Shown here piece by piece: positions 55,007 through 63,197 of a stretch of 64,000 nucleotides of DNA (within the stretch, counting starts at the first letter, position 1; each line of letters begins with the position of its first letter). The notes under the pieces were generated by a model. It was not told where the DNA came from. It did no database searches and saw nothing but the letters and a program-made list of their open reading frames with translations. The position numbers and the translations under genes were made by a program. The stretch comes from Achromobacter agilis (lineage in GTDB: Bacteria > Pseudomonadota > Gammaproteobacteria > Burkholderiales > Burkholderiaceae_B), in assembly GCF_900496965.1 (NCBI RefSeq), contig NZ_UFQB01000020.1, positions 1 through 64,000 of the forward strand, in the 5' to 3' direction.

Positions 55007-55422
55007 ACACGATCATTTTTGCCACCGATGGGTCGAGCTACAGCGATGCCGCAGCGCGCTACCTGGTCGGAAGTTCCCTGCTCAACCGGGATTTCATCGT
55101 GCACGTGGTGCACTGCGAGCCCGACGTGACCGGCGAGGTGCAGGCTTTCATCGGCAAAGCGGGCATCGATGCCTGGCATCACGAAGAAAGCGGCAAGGCG
55201 ATGAAGTCGGCGGTCGACATCCTGACCGAAGGCGGCGTGGCGTTCGAATGCCATGAGCTGACGGGCCATGCGGCCGAGAAAATCATCGAATACGCGGGCA
55301 AGGTCGACGCCGCGGCGATCGTGATGGGTTCGCACCACCGGGGGCAGTTCGTCGACGCCGTATTGAGGTCGGTGTGCGGGCGGATCGTCGCGAACGCGCC
55401 CTGCCCGGTCCTGCTGATCTAG
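55003..55422 (+). CDS. Universal stress protein, UspA family
   Basis: A single-domain Usp of 139 residues. It opens with the family pattern IIFATDGSSYSDAAARYLV and ends with the nucleotide-loop segment VMGSHHRGQFVDAVLRSV and CPVLLI. The GxxG spacing differs slightly from the ATP-binding consensus, so nucleotide binding is not certain. It is translationally coupled to terC. Confidence 0.87.
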   Translation: MNTIIFATDGSSYSDAAARYLVGSSLLNRDFIVHVVHCEPDVTGEVQAFIGKAGIDAWHHEESGKAMKSAVDILTEGGVAFECHELTGHAAEKIIEYAGKVDAAAIVMGSHHRGQFVDAVLRSVCGRIVANAPCPVLLI

Positions 55423-55569
55423 GGCCGCGCCATGCCGGAGACGGGCTGTGCGCGCGCCAGTTCCGGTGGCCGGCCTCGGCCTGGCGGGTTGCATTGCAGG
55501 GCGCGGCGCGGGCCTCGCCCTGCCTGGAGTGGTATCTTCTTCCCATTTTCCAGCAATCCGCTTCGCCTC

Positions 55570-56346
55570 ATGTCCGACGTCCGCATTCCCGCCGATCCCC
55601 CGCCGCCCGCCGCTGGCGACGGCAGCCCCAGGCCTTTTTTCCTTGATTCCGGCACGAAGCGGACCCTGCATTTCACCGAGAAGGAAATCCAGAGCAGCAT
55701 GTCCCTGCTCAATCCCGATGCACTCGACCTCGAGTACACGCGGATGATGATGGGCTTCGTGCTGTTCAATCCCGCGCCGGAACGCATTCTGATGGTCGGC
55801 CTGGGAGGCGGGTCGCTGCCCAAGTTCTGCCACCGCTACCTGGCGCGCACCGAGATCGAGGTGATCGAGATCGATCCCGGCGTCATCGCCCTGCGCGACG
55901 CGTTCATGGTGCCGGCGGACGACGCCCGGTTGCGGGTGATCCAGGCCGACGCCGCCGAATACCTGCGCGATGCCGAAGATCACGCCGACGTGATCTTCCT
56001 GGATGGCTTTGGCGTGGGCGGCATTCCCGACGCCCTGTGTTCGGCGGACTTCTACGCCGACTGCTTTCATGCCCTGCGCGATGACGGCATCCTGGTGATC
56101 AACTTCCACGTGAACCACCCGAACCATCACGAATACATGGACCGGGTGCGCGCGTCGTTCGGGCCGTCGATGTTCGAAGTGGTGGACGACGACATGACCA
56201 ACAGCATCGTATTCGCCTGCAAGGGCGACCTGCTGGATGATCCGGACGCCACCACGCTTACGCGGCCGGCCGCCATCTCCAAGGATGCCTGGCGCCAGTT
56301 GATGCCGACCCTGCGCGTCATCGGCGCGACCCTGGTGCTCCGGTAG
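55570..56346 (+). CDS. Spermidine-synthase-like Rossmann methyltransferase-fold protein
   Basis: A 258-residue protein with the spermidine synthase fold: MVGLGGGSLPKFCHRYL is the cofactor loop, VIEIDPGVIALRDAF the acidic strand, and VIFLDGFGVGGIPDALCSAD the active-site region. Unlike SpeE, the polyamine-binding YHE signature is replaced by a shortened N-terminal beta region, so the substrate is uncertain. No good ribosome site precedes ATG 55570. It converges with the peptidase-esterase gene. Confidence 0.7.
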   Translation: MSDVRIPADPPPPAAGDGSPRPFFLDSGTKRTLHFTEKEIQSSMSLLNPDALDLEYTRMMMGFVLFNPAPERILMVGLGGGSLPKFCHRYLARTEIEVIEIDPGVIALRDAFMVPADDARLRVIQADAAEYLRDAEDHADVIFLDGFGVGGIPDALCSADFYADCFHALRDDGILVINFHVNHPNHHEYMDRVRASFGPSMFEVVDDDMTNSIVFACKGDLLDDPDATTLTRPAAISKDAWRQLMPTLRVIGATLVLR

Positions 56347-56403
56347 CGCAAGAGCGGGCCGCCCGGCCTGGCGGGTTGGCGATGGCCTCAAGCGCAGTCC
56401 GGT

Positions 56404-58392
56404 TCAGCGCTTGATGAACGCGATGACGTGCTGCTGGGTGCCTTTGTCGTTGTCGAAGCCGCCGTGCGTGCTGGAGGCGACGGGGGGCAGCCCCCCGCCC
56501 GACGGCTGGCTGCCGGTCGGCGAAACGTGCACGGCGTCGCAGGGGATGCCGGCATCGCGGAAATACCGTTCCATGCCGAGCAGCGGCGTGGTGGTGCCGC
56601 CTTCGAAGGACTCGCTGACCAGGTAGAGCAGCGAGCGGCGGTACGGGCCGCAGGTGGGGTCGTCTTCCTCGGCACGGTCCGACAGGTGGAACTGCTGGTA
56701 GCGCTTCACCCTGGTTTTCAGGTTCGGCACGACCAGCCTGCGGAACGTGTCCATCGTAACCGCCGGTGCCATGAGGCTCAGCGATTCGAGTTCGCCGCCA
56801 TCGGCCGCAAGCCGTTGCACGAAGTGGCTGGCGACGATCGCGCCCGCCGAATGGCCCACGATGTGCAGGCGGACGCGGCCCTGGCTGACCTGCGATTTGA
56901 AATGCTTGTACAGCATGACCATGGCGGCCTCTTCCTGGACGCTGCCCTTGGGATTCGGTTCGCTCATGGCCTGGGCATTCTGCTTCATCTCGCCCCAGAC
57001 GACCGTGCCGGGCCGCGCCAGCCAGCGTTCCAGGCGTTGGTTCCACCAACGCTCCAGCCGCTCGCCGAGGCCGCCCGTGGTCCTGGGCACGCTGTTGGCG
57101 GCGTCCTGGATAATGTTCTTCACCGTGGTGATGAAGTCGGTCTCCCACATCAGGAAAACCGGGAAGATCTGTTTTTCGTAAAGCAGGGGGATCCATTGCG
57201 CTGCTGCCTGGGCCGCATCTTCTTCCCCCACCAGCCCGCCGTGCGCGTAGACGCACACGTCCATCGGCTTTTCCTTCAAGCTCCATTTCTCGCGCGCGGC
57301 GTTCATGTGCACGTCCACGATGGCGCGAAGGTCGTCGGGGGTTGTCCTGAAGGTGCCGCTGTTGCTGAGCTTCCCGTTGTTGCCGATGTTGACGATGAAT
57401 GGAGAGATTTCGCGGTTGCGCAAGACCGTGCCGGCGGCAAGCGTGACCTTCTTCCCGTCCGTGCGCAGGCTGATGCTGTTGGAGATTTTTTCGTGTTCGT
57501 GGGTGACAACGCCCAACTGGACCACCCAGCAGTCCATGGCGTTGCGCATCCAGTCGTCGTAGGTCAGCACGGCCATGCCGTGCGTGCCCCACTCCTCGCC
57601 CCACGAATTCTGGATCAGGAAGCCGTCCTGGGTGTATCCCACGATGACGAAGGCGTGGCCGTCCATCGCGGATTCCTGGTCATTGGCAGGGATGATCCAG
57701 AATGGCTGGGCCACAGGCGTGGCGGGCGCGGTGCGGGGCGTGATGCCGTGGCCGGCGTCCCATCCGGAATGGCATCCGGCGCTGGCATAGAGGATGCCGA
57801 CCTCGTTGAGCGCCGCGTGCATTTCGACAATGCTGCGCGTATCGACGCGGTAGTAGGCCCCCAGCGGCCGCTTGACCGCGTCCAGCCACCAGTCGTCGGC
57901 GGTTTCGCTGGCGGCCGCGGGCATCTCCAATTCCGGAAACAGGGCCTGGGCGCAGGCACCGTGCTTGAACCAGCCCTTGAGCGCGCCGCGCAAGCTCGAT
58001 CCGTTGTCGTCGACCGAGCCGGGGAATTCGTCGTAGCGCCTGGCCATGGAGTACAGCATGAACGGCGAGATGGCCGGACGCGGCTCGCGCTCGGAGCGGC
58101 GCAATAGATATTCGACGATGGTCGACAGGGCGAATCCGGTGCACGCGGAGGTTTCCCCCTGGTGCTTTACCGTAAGCCCCATGGCCGGAATCATTTCCGT
58201 CTTGGGCGTGACCGAGATATTGGGATGGAACGCGATGTCGCGGGCATCGAAGGCGTCGGGCTTCGCCGAGCGGCGGAAAGGCAGTTCCGGCGGGAGCTTG
58301 CGAGGCTTGCGCGGGCGCGGCGTCTTGCGCGCGGAGGCCTTTGCGGCCGGCTTTTTCTGGGCAGCGCGCCCCGCTTGCTTCCTGGCAGCCAT
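56404..58392 (-). CDS. Fusion of a papain-like (C1) peptidase and an alpha/beta-hydrolase esterase
   Basis: A 662-residue protein with two complete hydrolase active sites. After a Lys/Ala/Arg/Pro-rich tail (1-45), a C1-type peptidase shows QGETSACTGFALS (Cys84), DGHAFVIVGY (His246) and IQNSWGEEWG (Asn262). From about 375 an alpha/beta hydrolase follows, with YAHGG (383-386), the nucleophile elbow IVGHSAGAIV (Ser515) and a candidate catalytic His at 643 (HGGFDND). There is no signal peptide. The gene stands alone. Its function is unknown; a secreted effector or a cytoplasmic degradative enzyme are both possible. Confidence 0.75.
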   Translation of the reverse strand: MAARKQAGRAAQKKPAAKASARKTPRPRKPRKLPPELPFRRSAKPDAFDARDIAFHPNISVTPKTEMIPAMGLTVKHQGETSACTGFALSTIVEYLLRRSEREPRPAISPFMLYSMARRYDEFPGSVDDNGSSLRGALKGWFKHGACAQALFPELEMPAAASETADDWWLDAVKRPLGAYYRVDTRSIVEMHAALNEVGILYASAGCHSGWDAGHGITPRTAPATPVAQPFWIIPANDQESAMDGHAFVIVGYTQDGFLIQNSWGEEWGTHGMAVLTYDDWMRNAMDCWVVQLGVVTHEHEKISNSISLRTDGKKVTLAAGTVLRNREISPFIVNIGNNGKLSNSGTFRTTPDDLRAIVDVHMNAAREKWSLKEKPMDVCVYAHGGLVGEEDAAQAAAQWIPLLYEKQIFPVFLMWETDFITTVKNIIQDAANSVPRTTGGLGERLERWWNQRLERWLARPGTVVWGEMKQNAQAMSEPNPKGSVQEEAAMVMLYKHFKSQVSQGRVRLHIVGHSAGAIVASHFVQRLAADGGELESLSLMAPAVTMDTFRRLVVPNLKTRVKRYQQFHLSDRAEEDDPTCGPYRRSLLYLVSESFEGGTTTPLLGMERYFRDAGIPCDAVHVSPTGSQPSGGGLPPVASSTHGGFDNDKGTQQHVIAFIKR

Positions 58393-58587
58393 GGCGGCCT
58401 CCCTTGTTGTCGGCCTGGTTCTGAGGTCTGTGTTAACGGCAAGACCACATGGCGGCGCGGTGCCGCGCGGCCGTAGCAGGGATATATAGGCGGAGCCTGG
58501 CGGGCCTGCCAGTATCCGAAAGGATGGCTCCGTAAATCTATACCCGTACTTTTAGACTGCCTGCAACACCGCCGGCTGCCGGGATCG

Positions 58588-60030
58588 TCAGGCGATGGGC
58601 CATTTCGGCAGCCTGGCCTTGCGGTACGGCAGGCTGCGCCAATCCGGGCTGGCCGAGCCGGGGGCGGCCACGTACAGCACCGCCTTGGCCAGCGGTGCGT
58701 ACATGGCATGGAAGTGGTGCGCGGACTTCACCACGATCAGGCGCTGCGCGGTCAGGTCGCAGCCCAACTGGGTGAACAGATCCGTATGGTAGGCCTGGGT
58801 GCGCAAGGAGACGAGCGCGACCAGGATGCCGTCCACGTCGACCAGCGCGCAGTCGCCCAACGCGATGCGGGTGTTGGAGTTGCCGGTCATGAACATCCCG
58901 GCGCGGGTCGACACGACGCGGCAGCGGGCATCCACGGGATTGCCGGACAGGGAGCCGACCTTGCCGCCGATGCGCAAGTCCAGCACCGCGCCGGGGCCAG
59001 CGTCGAACGCGATGCGCGCCGCGACAGGGTCCCACATGGGGCCGATGGCCGCGCCGCGGATGCCGCGCTCGCGCATGCGGGCCAGCAGATAGGTGGAGTC
59101 GCCCGCGGCACCGCTGCCGGGGTTGTCGGAGCGGTCGGCCAGGACGATAGGGCCGTCGCCGAACGCCAGCGCTTCGTCGAGCGCCTCGTCCACGCCGCGA
59201 TACGGCACCATGAGCTCTTCGCGCATGGCGATGAGTTCGTCGGCCAGCTGCCGGGCCAGCGCCTGCGCGCGGCCGGCGTCGCCGTCGGCATAGACGAGCA
59301 CCTTGGTGCCCATCTCCGGCACGTCGCCCGTGGCGAAGCCCTGCGCCACGGAGATCGACAGAATGCCGCCGCGGCCTTCCAGCGCCTTGATGCGGCTGAC
59401 GAAGCCGCGCGCGGGTTCGCGCGTGGTGTGCATGGGCACGATCATCTCGCAGTCCACCAGCGCCGGCACGGGATGCTGCTCGCCCAGATAGGCCGCATGG
59501 CTCAGTTCCACCACATCCTGCGCCCGTTCCAGAACGTCGGTGTGGGGATACTCCTTGAACAGCACCAGCACGGTGGCCTGCTCCACCATCAACGGGGAGA
59601 GGTGCGCATGCGGATCCAGTTCCGCGCCGACCACGACGTCCGGCCCCACGATCTCGCGCACGCGGCGCAGGATGTCGCCTTCGCAATCATCGTAGCCGTC
59701 GGCCACCATTGCGCCGTGCAGCCCTAGCAGCACCATATCCACCGGCATCGCCGCGCGCAGGTCCGCCAGCAGTTCGTCGCGCAGCGTTTCGTAGGCCGCG
59801 CGCGTCGTCGTGCCTCCCGGCTGCGCGGAGGCCACCAGGCCCTCGATGAGCGTCCATCCCTTCTCCTGGGCGCGCTGGCGCGCGACCCATAGCGGCCCCG
59901 CATAGAACGTCATATGGTCGGGGTGTGTGCCGCCGGGCAGGTACTCGCGCGATTTGAACGCGGCAAGCCCGGTGGGCAGGGGCGAGAACGTGTTGGTTTC
60001 CGTGGCGAGGGCGCCGGTGAAGACACGCAT
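58588..60030 (-). CDS. M81-family metallopeptidase (MlrC-like), copy 1
   Basis: A 480-residue member of the M81/MlrC family, whose founder cuts linearised microcystin and short peptides. Family patterns are ALATETNTFSPLPT, LLGLHGAMVADGYDDCEGD, ELDPHAHLS (metal-site histidines) and SAHHFHAMYAPLA. It follows the D-amino-acid dehydrogenase gene on the same strand by 28 bp, probably as one transcript. Copy 2, at 61701, has the same length and long identical stretches on the opposite strand. Confidence 0.85.
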   Translation of the reverse strand: MRVFTGALATETNTFSPLPTGLAAFKSREYLPGGTHPDHMTFYAGPLWVARQRAQEKGWTLIEGLVASAQPGGTTTRAAYETLRDELLADLRAAMPVDMVLLGLHGAMVADGYDDCEGDILRRVREIVGPDVVVGAELDPHAHLSPLMVEQATVLVLFKEYPHTDVLERAQDVVELSHAAYLGEQHPVPALVDCEMIVPMHTTREPARGFVSRIKALEGRGGILSISVAQGFATGDVPEMGTKVLVYADGDAGRAQALARQLADELIAMREELMVPYRGVDEALDEALAFGDGPIVLADRSDNPGSGAAGDSTYLLARMRERGIRGAAIGPMWDPVAARIAFDAGPGAVLDLRIGGKVGSLSGNPVDARCRVVSTRAGMFMTGNSNTRIALGDCALVDVDGILVALVSLRTQAYHTDLFTQLGCDLTAQRLIVVKSAHHFHAMYAPLAKAVLYVAAPGSASPDWRSLPYRKARLPKWPIA

Positions 60031-60058
60031 GGGACGACTCCAGGGCGCGGCGCGCCGG

Positions 60059-61306
60059 TCAGGGTTGGAAGGGAGCGGGGTCGATAGGCGGCCGCAGGCC
60101 GCTCAGTTGCGCCGTCAGCAGGGCGGCGCTGCCGCAGGCCAGGGTGAAGCCCAGGGCGCCCTGGCCGATGTTGAGCCACAGATTGCCGGCGGCGCGGCTT
60201 CTGCCGATCAGCGGCTTGCTGGTCGGCGTGGCGGGACGCACGCCCGCCCAGGCTTGCGCCTGCGACAGGTCCAGACGCGGAAAGGCCTCGGACACCTGGC
60301 GCCGCAGCGTGGCCATCCGGGACGCGTCGATCTCTTCCGGCGGGGCGCCGATGTCCACCATGGCGGCGATGCGCAACACGTCGCCCAGCCGGGCGTAAAC
60401 GATACGGCGTTCGTAGTCGGTGACGCTGATGGCGGGGACGCCGGCGCTGTCGGCCGCGAGCGGAACGCTCAGGCTGTAGCCCTTGAGCGGATAGAGTGGC
60501 ACGCGCTGGCCGAGGGCCGCAAGCAGCGGGCGGCTGCCGATTCCGGAGGCCACGACGAACGCATCGGCCTGCAGGTCGCCCTCGGACGTCTGCGCGGCCA
60601 CGATGCGCCCGCGTTCGCGCCGCAGGCGTTGTACACGAGTGTTCATATGCACGGCGACGTTGGACGCGCGCTGCAGGCGCTGGAAGAGCGCGTCGGTGAA
60701 GCGGTGGCAGTCGCCCGCCTCTTCGCCCGGCGTGAAAACGGCGCCCGCGATCTTCCCGCCCAGGCCGGCCAGCGCGGGTTCCGCGGCAATCGCTTCGTTG
60801 GAAGACAGCACGCGCTGTTGCGCGCCATGCGCGGCTTGATAGCGCACCAGCGCGGCGGCCTTTTCCAGCAGGGCGGCGCTGCGGTACACGATAAGCTTGC
60901 CGGTGCGCGTCAGCCCGAAATCCATCGGCGCTTCATCCAGCATGGCGTGGAGGGTGTCGCGGCTGAGATAGGACAGCGACAGCAGCTGCGCCGTGGACGC
61001 GCGCGCGACCGACGCGCGGCAGGCGCTCAGAAAACCCGCCAGCCATCGCCATTGCGCCGGATCGCAGCGATAGCGCAGGCGCAGCGGCGAGTCCCGCCGG
61101 AACAGCCAACGCGGCATTTCGGCCAAGGTGCCCGGGCCGGCGAGCGGCGCGACGTAGCTATAGCTGAGCTGGCCGCCGTTGGCGAAGCTGCTGCCCAATG
61201 CGGGGCCGGCCCGCTCGTCGACCAGCGCAACCTCGTGCCCTGCCCGCGCCAGCAGGTGCGCCGTGGTGACGCCGACCACGCCTGCTCCAATTACGCATAC
61301 CCGCAT
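60059..61306 (-). CDS. D-amino-acid dehydrogenase, DadA-like FAD oxidoreductase
   Basis: A 415-residue FAD-dependent DadA/DAO-type enzyme that oxidises D-amino acids to keto acids, feeding electrons to the respiratory chain. It opens with the dinucleotide-binding motif CVIGAGVVGVTTAHLLARAG and then GSSFANGGQLSYSYVAPLA, as in DadA; the FAD-closing segment is GQGALGFTLACGSA. I start at ATG 61306; upstream codons overlap the control region. It lies between the two M81 genes. Confidence 0.85.
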   Translation of the reverse strand: MRVCVIGAGVVGVTTAHLLARAGHEVALVDERAGPALGSSFANGGQLSYSYVAPLAGPGTLAEMPRWLFRRDSPLRLRYRCDPAQWRWLAGFLSACRASVARASTAQLLSLSYLSRDTLHAMLDEAPMDFGLTRTGKLIVYRSAALLEKAAALVRYQAAHGAQQRVLSSNEAIAAEPALAGLGGKIAGAVFTPGEEAGDCHRFTDALFQRLQRASNVAVHMNTRVQRLRRERGRIVAAQTSEGDLQADAFVVASGIGSRPLLAALGQRVPLYPLKGYSLSVPLAADSAGVPAISVTDYERRIVYARLGDVLRIAAMVDIGAPPEEIDASRMATLRRQVSEAFPRLDLSQAQAWAGVRPATPTSKPLIGRSRAAGNLWLNIGQGALGFTLACGSAALLTAQLSGLRPPIDPAPFQP

Positions 61307-61700
61307 GACTTGCCCCGTAGGTCCAGAACAGGCCACGATTCTGGGCCGACCTTCGGGGCCCGGCAAATTCCAAATCATGGACTATCCATAACCTTGCGGC
61401 ATGTGCGCGGCGCGTTTCCGCCGTCCTATCGTTTTCCCTTAAAAAAGCCCGTTTCATGCGCCTTTTGCGGCAATTTCACCCGAAAAATCGCACGCCATAA
61501 CCTTGGGTTATCCATACGCGCACGTTAGCTATTTGTGCCGCGCTTGTGTGCCGCCGATGATCCGCGTTACGGAACGCAGTGCCGCTTTCCATGTAGCGGT
61601 AATGACGGATATCCGGTCCATACAAGGGGAAGAATATGTCGTCGTACTGGAACGCCGCGCGTGCCGCGGCGCTTGCTCCAGCTTGTCCGGGAGCGCGGCC
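61307..61700. promoter_or_regulatory. Divergent control region of the dadA-like and M81 copy 2 genes
   Basis: About 390 bases without a convincing gene. The word CCATAACCTTG occurs at 61386-61396 and 61495-61505. The second copy extends to a perfect inverted repeat, ATAACC-TTG-GGTTAT (61497-61511), that contains a T-N11-A element. One site lies near each start, so a shared, probably LysR-type, regulator is likely. Confidence 0.5.
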
Positions 61701-63140
61701 ATGAAGATCTTCAGCGCCGGCCTGGGCACGGAAACCAACACCTTCGCACCCATGCCCACCAGTCTCGCCGCCTTCCGGGAGCGGGACTACTACCCGGCGG
61801 GCAAGCATCCGGATTCGGTGACTTTCGCGGGCGCGCCGCTGTACGTGGCGCGACTGCGCGGCCGCGAAGCGGGCTGGACGCTGGCCGAAGGCCTTGTCAC
61901 TTCGGCCCAGCCTGGCGGCACGACGACGCGCGCGGCCTACGAAACGCTGCGCGACGAACTGCTGGGGGACCTGCGCGCGGCGATGCCGGTGGACATGGTG
62001 CTGCTGGGCCTGCATGGCGCGATGGTGGCCGACGGCTACGACGATTGCGAAGGCGACATCCTGCGCCGCGTGCGCGAGATCGTGGGGCCGGATGTCGTGG
62101 TGGGCGCGGAACTGGATCCGCATGCGCACCTCTCCCCGTTGATGGTGGAGCAGGCCACCGTGCTGGTGCTGTTCAAGGAATATCCCCACACCGACATCCG
62201 CGAGCGCGCGGAGGATTTGCTGGCGCTGTGCCTGGATGCGCAGGCGGGCCGTAGCCGGCCTGTGGCGGCGCTGGTGGACTGCGAGATGATCGTACCCATG
62301 CACACCACGCGCGAACCCGCGCGCGGCTTCGTCAGCCGCATCAAGGCGCTGGAAGGCCGCGACGGCATTCTGTCGGTGTCGGCGGCGCAGGGCTTCGCCA
62401 CGGGCGACGTGCCGGAGATGGGCACCAAGGTGCTCGTCTACGCCGACGGCGACGCCGGCCGCGCGCAGGCGCTGGCCCGGCAGCTGGCCGACGAACTCAT
62501 CGCCATGCGCGAACAGCTCATGGTGCCGTACCGCAGCGTAGACCAGGCCCTGGACGAGGCGCTGGCGTTCGGCGAAGGTCCTGTGGTGCTGGCCGACAGG
62601 CCGGACAACCCCGGCAGCGGGGCGCCGGGCGACGCGACTTTCGTGCTGCGCCGCATGCTGGAGCGCGGCGTGACGAACGCCGCGCTCGGCCCCATGTGGG
62701 ATCCGGTGGCGGCGCGTATCGCATTCGACGCGGGTCCCGGCGCGGTGCTGGACCTGCGCATCGGCGGCAAGGTCGGCCCGTTGTCCGGCGATCCGGTCGA
62801 CCTGCGCTGCACGGTCAAGGCCATTAAGGCGGAAATGGTGATGACAGGCCTGTCGGGCGCACCCGCGCCGATGGGGGATTGCGCCCTGGTCGAAGCCCAG
62901 GGCATCGAGATCGCGCTGACTTCGGTGCGCAACCAGGCCATCAACATAGATCTCTTCACGCAGTTGGGCTGCGATCTGGCCGCCAAGCGGATCGTGGCGG
63001 TCAAGTCCGCCCAGCACTTCCATGCCTCGTTCTCGAAGGTCGCCCGCCACATCATCTATGTCGGCGGAAAGGGCGTCGCGACGCCCGATTGGAAGACGCT
63101 GACTTATCGCAACATCCGGCTGCCCAAGTGGCCGCTCTGA
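61701..63140 (+). CDS. M81-family metallopeptidase (MlrC-like), copy 2
   Basis: A 479-residue paralogue of the protein at 58588, with GLGTETNTFAPMPT, GLHGAMVADGYDDCEGDILR and ELDPHAHLS preserved. Residues about 75-170 are nearly identical between the copies, also at the DNA level, while the ends differ more. This suggests a recent duplication or gene conversion. GGGAG precedes ATG 61701. A peptide-type binding protein gene follows after 57 bp, suggesting that imported peptides are its substrates. Confidence 0.85.
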   Translation: MKIFSAGLGTETNTFAPMPTSLAAFRERDYYPAGKHPDSVTFAGAPLYVARLRGREAGWTLAEGLVTSAQPGGTTTRAAYETLRDELLGDLRAAMPVDMVLLGLHGAMVADGYDDCEGDILRRVREIVGPDVVVGAELDPHAHLSPLMVEQATVLVLFKEYPHTDIRERAEDLLALCLDAQAGRSRPVAALVDCEMIVPMHTTREPARGFVSRIKALEGRDGILSVSAAQGFATGDVPEMGTKVLVYADGDAGRAQALARQLADELIAMREQLMVPYRSVDQALDEALAFGEGPVVLADRPDNPGSGAPGDATFVLRRMLERGVTNAALGPMWDPVAARIAFDAGPGAVLDLRIGGKVGPLSGDPVDLRCTVKAIKAEMVMTGLSGAPAPMGDCALVEAQGIEIALTSVRNQAINIDLFTQLGCDLAAKRIVAVKSAQHFHASFSKVARHIIYVGGKGVATPDWKTLTYRNIRLPKWPL

Positions 63141-63197
63141 GACCCTGCCGGCGCATGCGCGCCGGCGAATCCACCATCAAGATGGGAGCCTAGCGCG

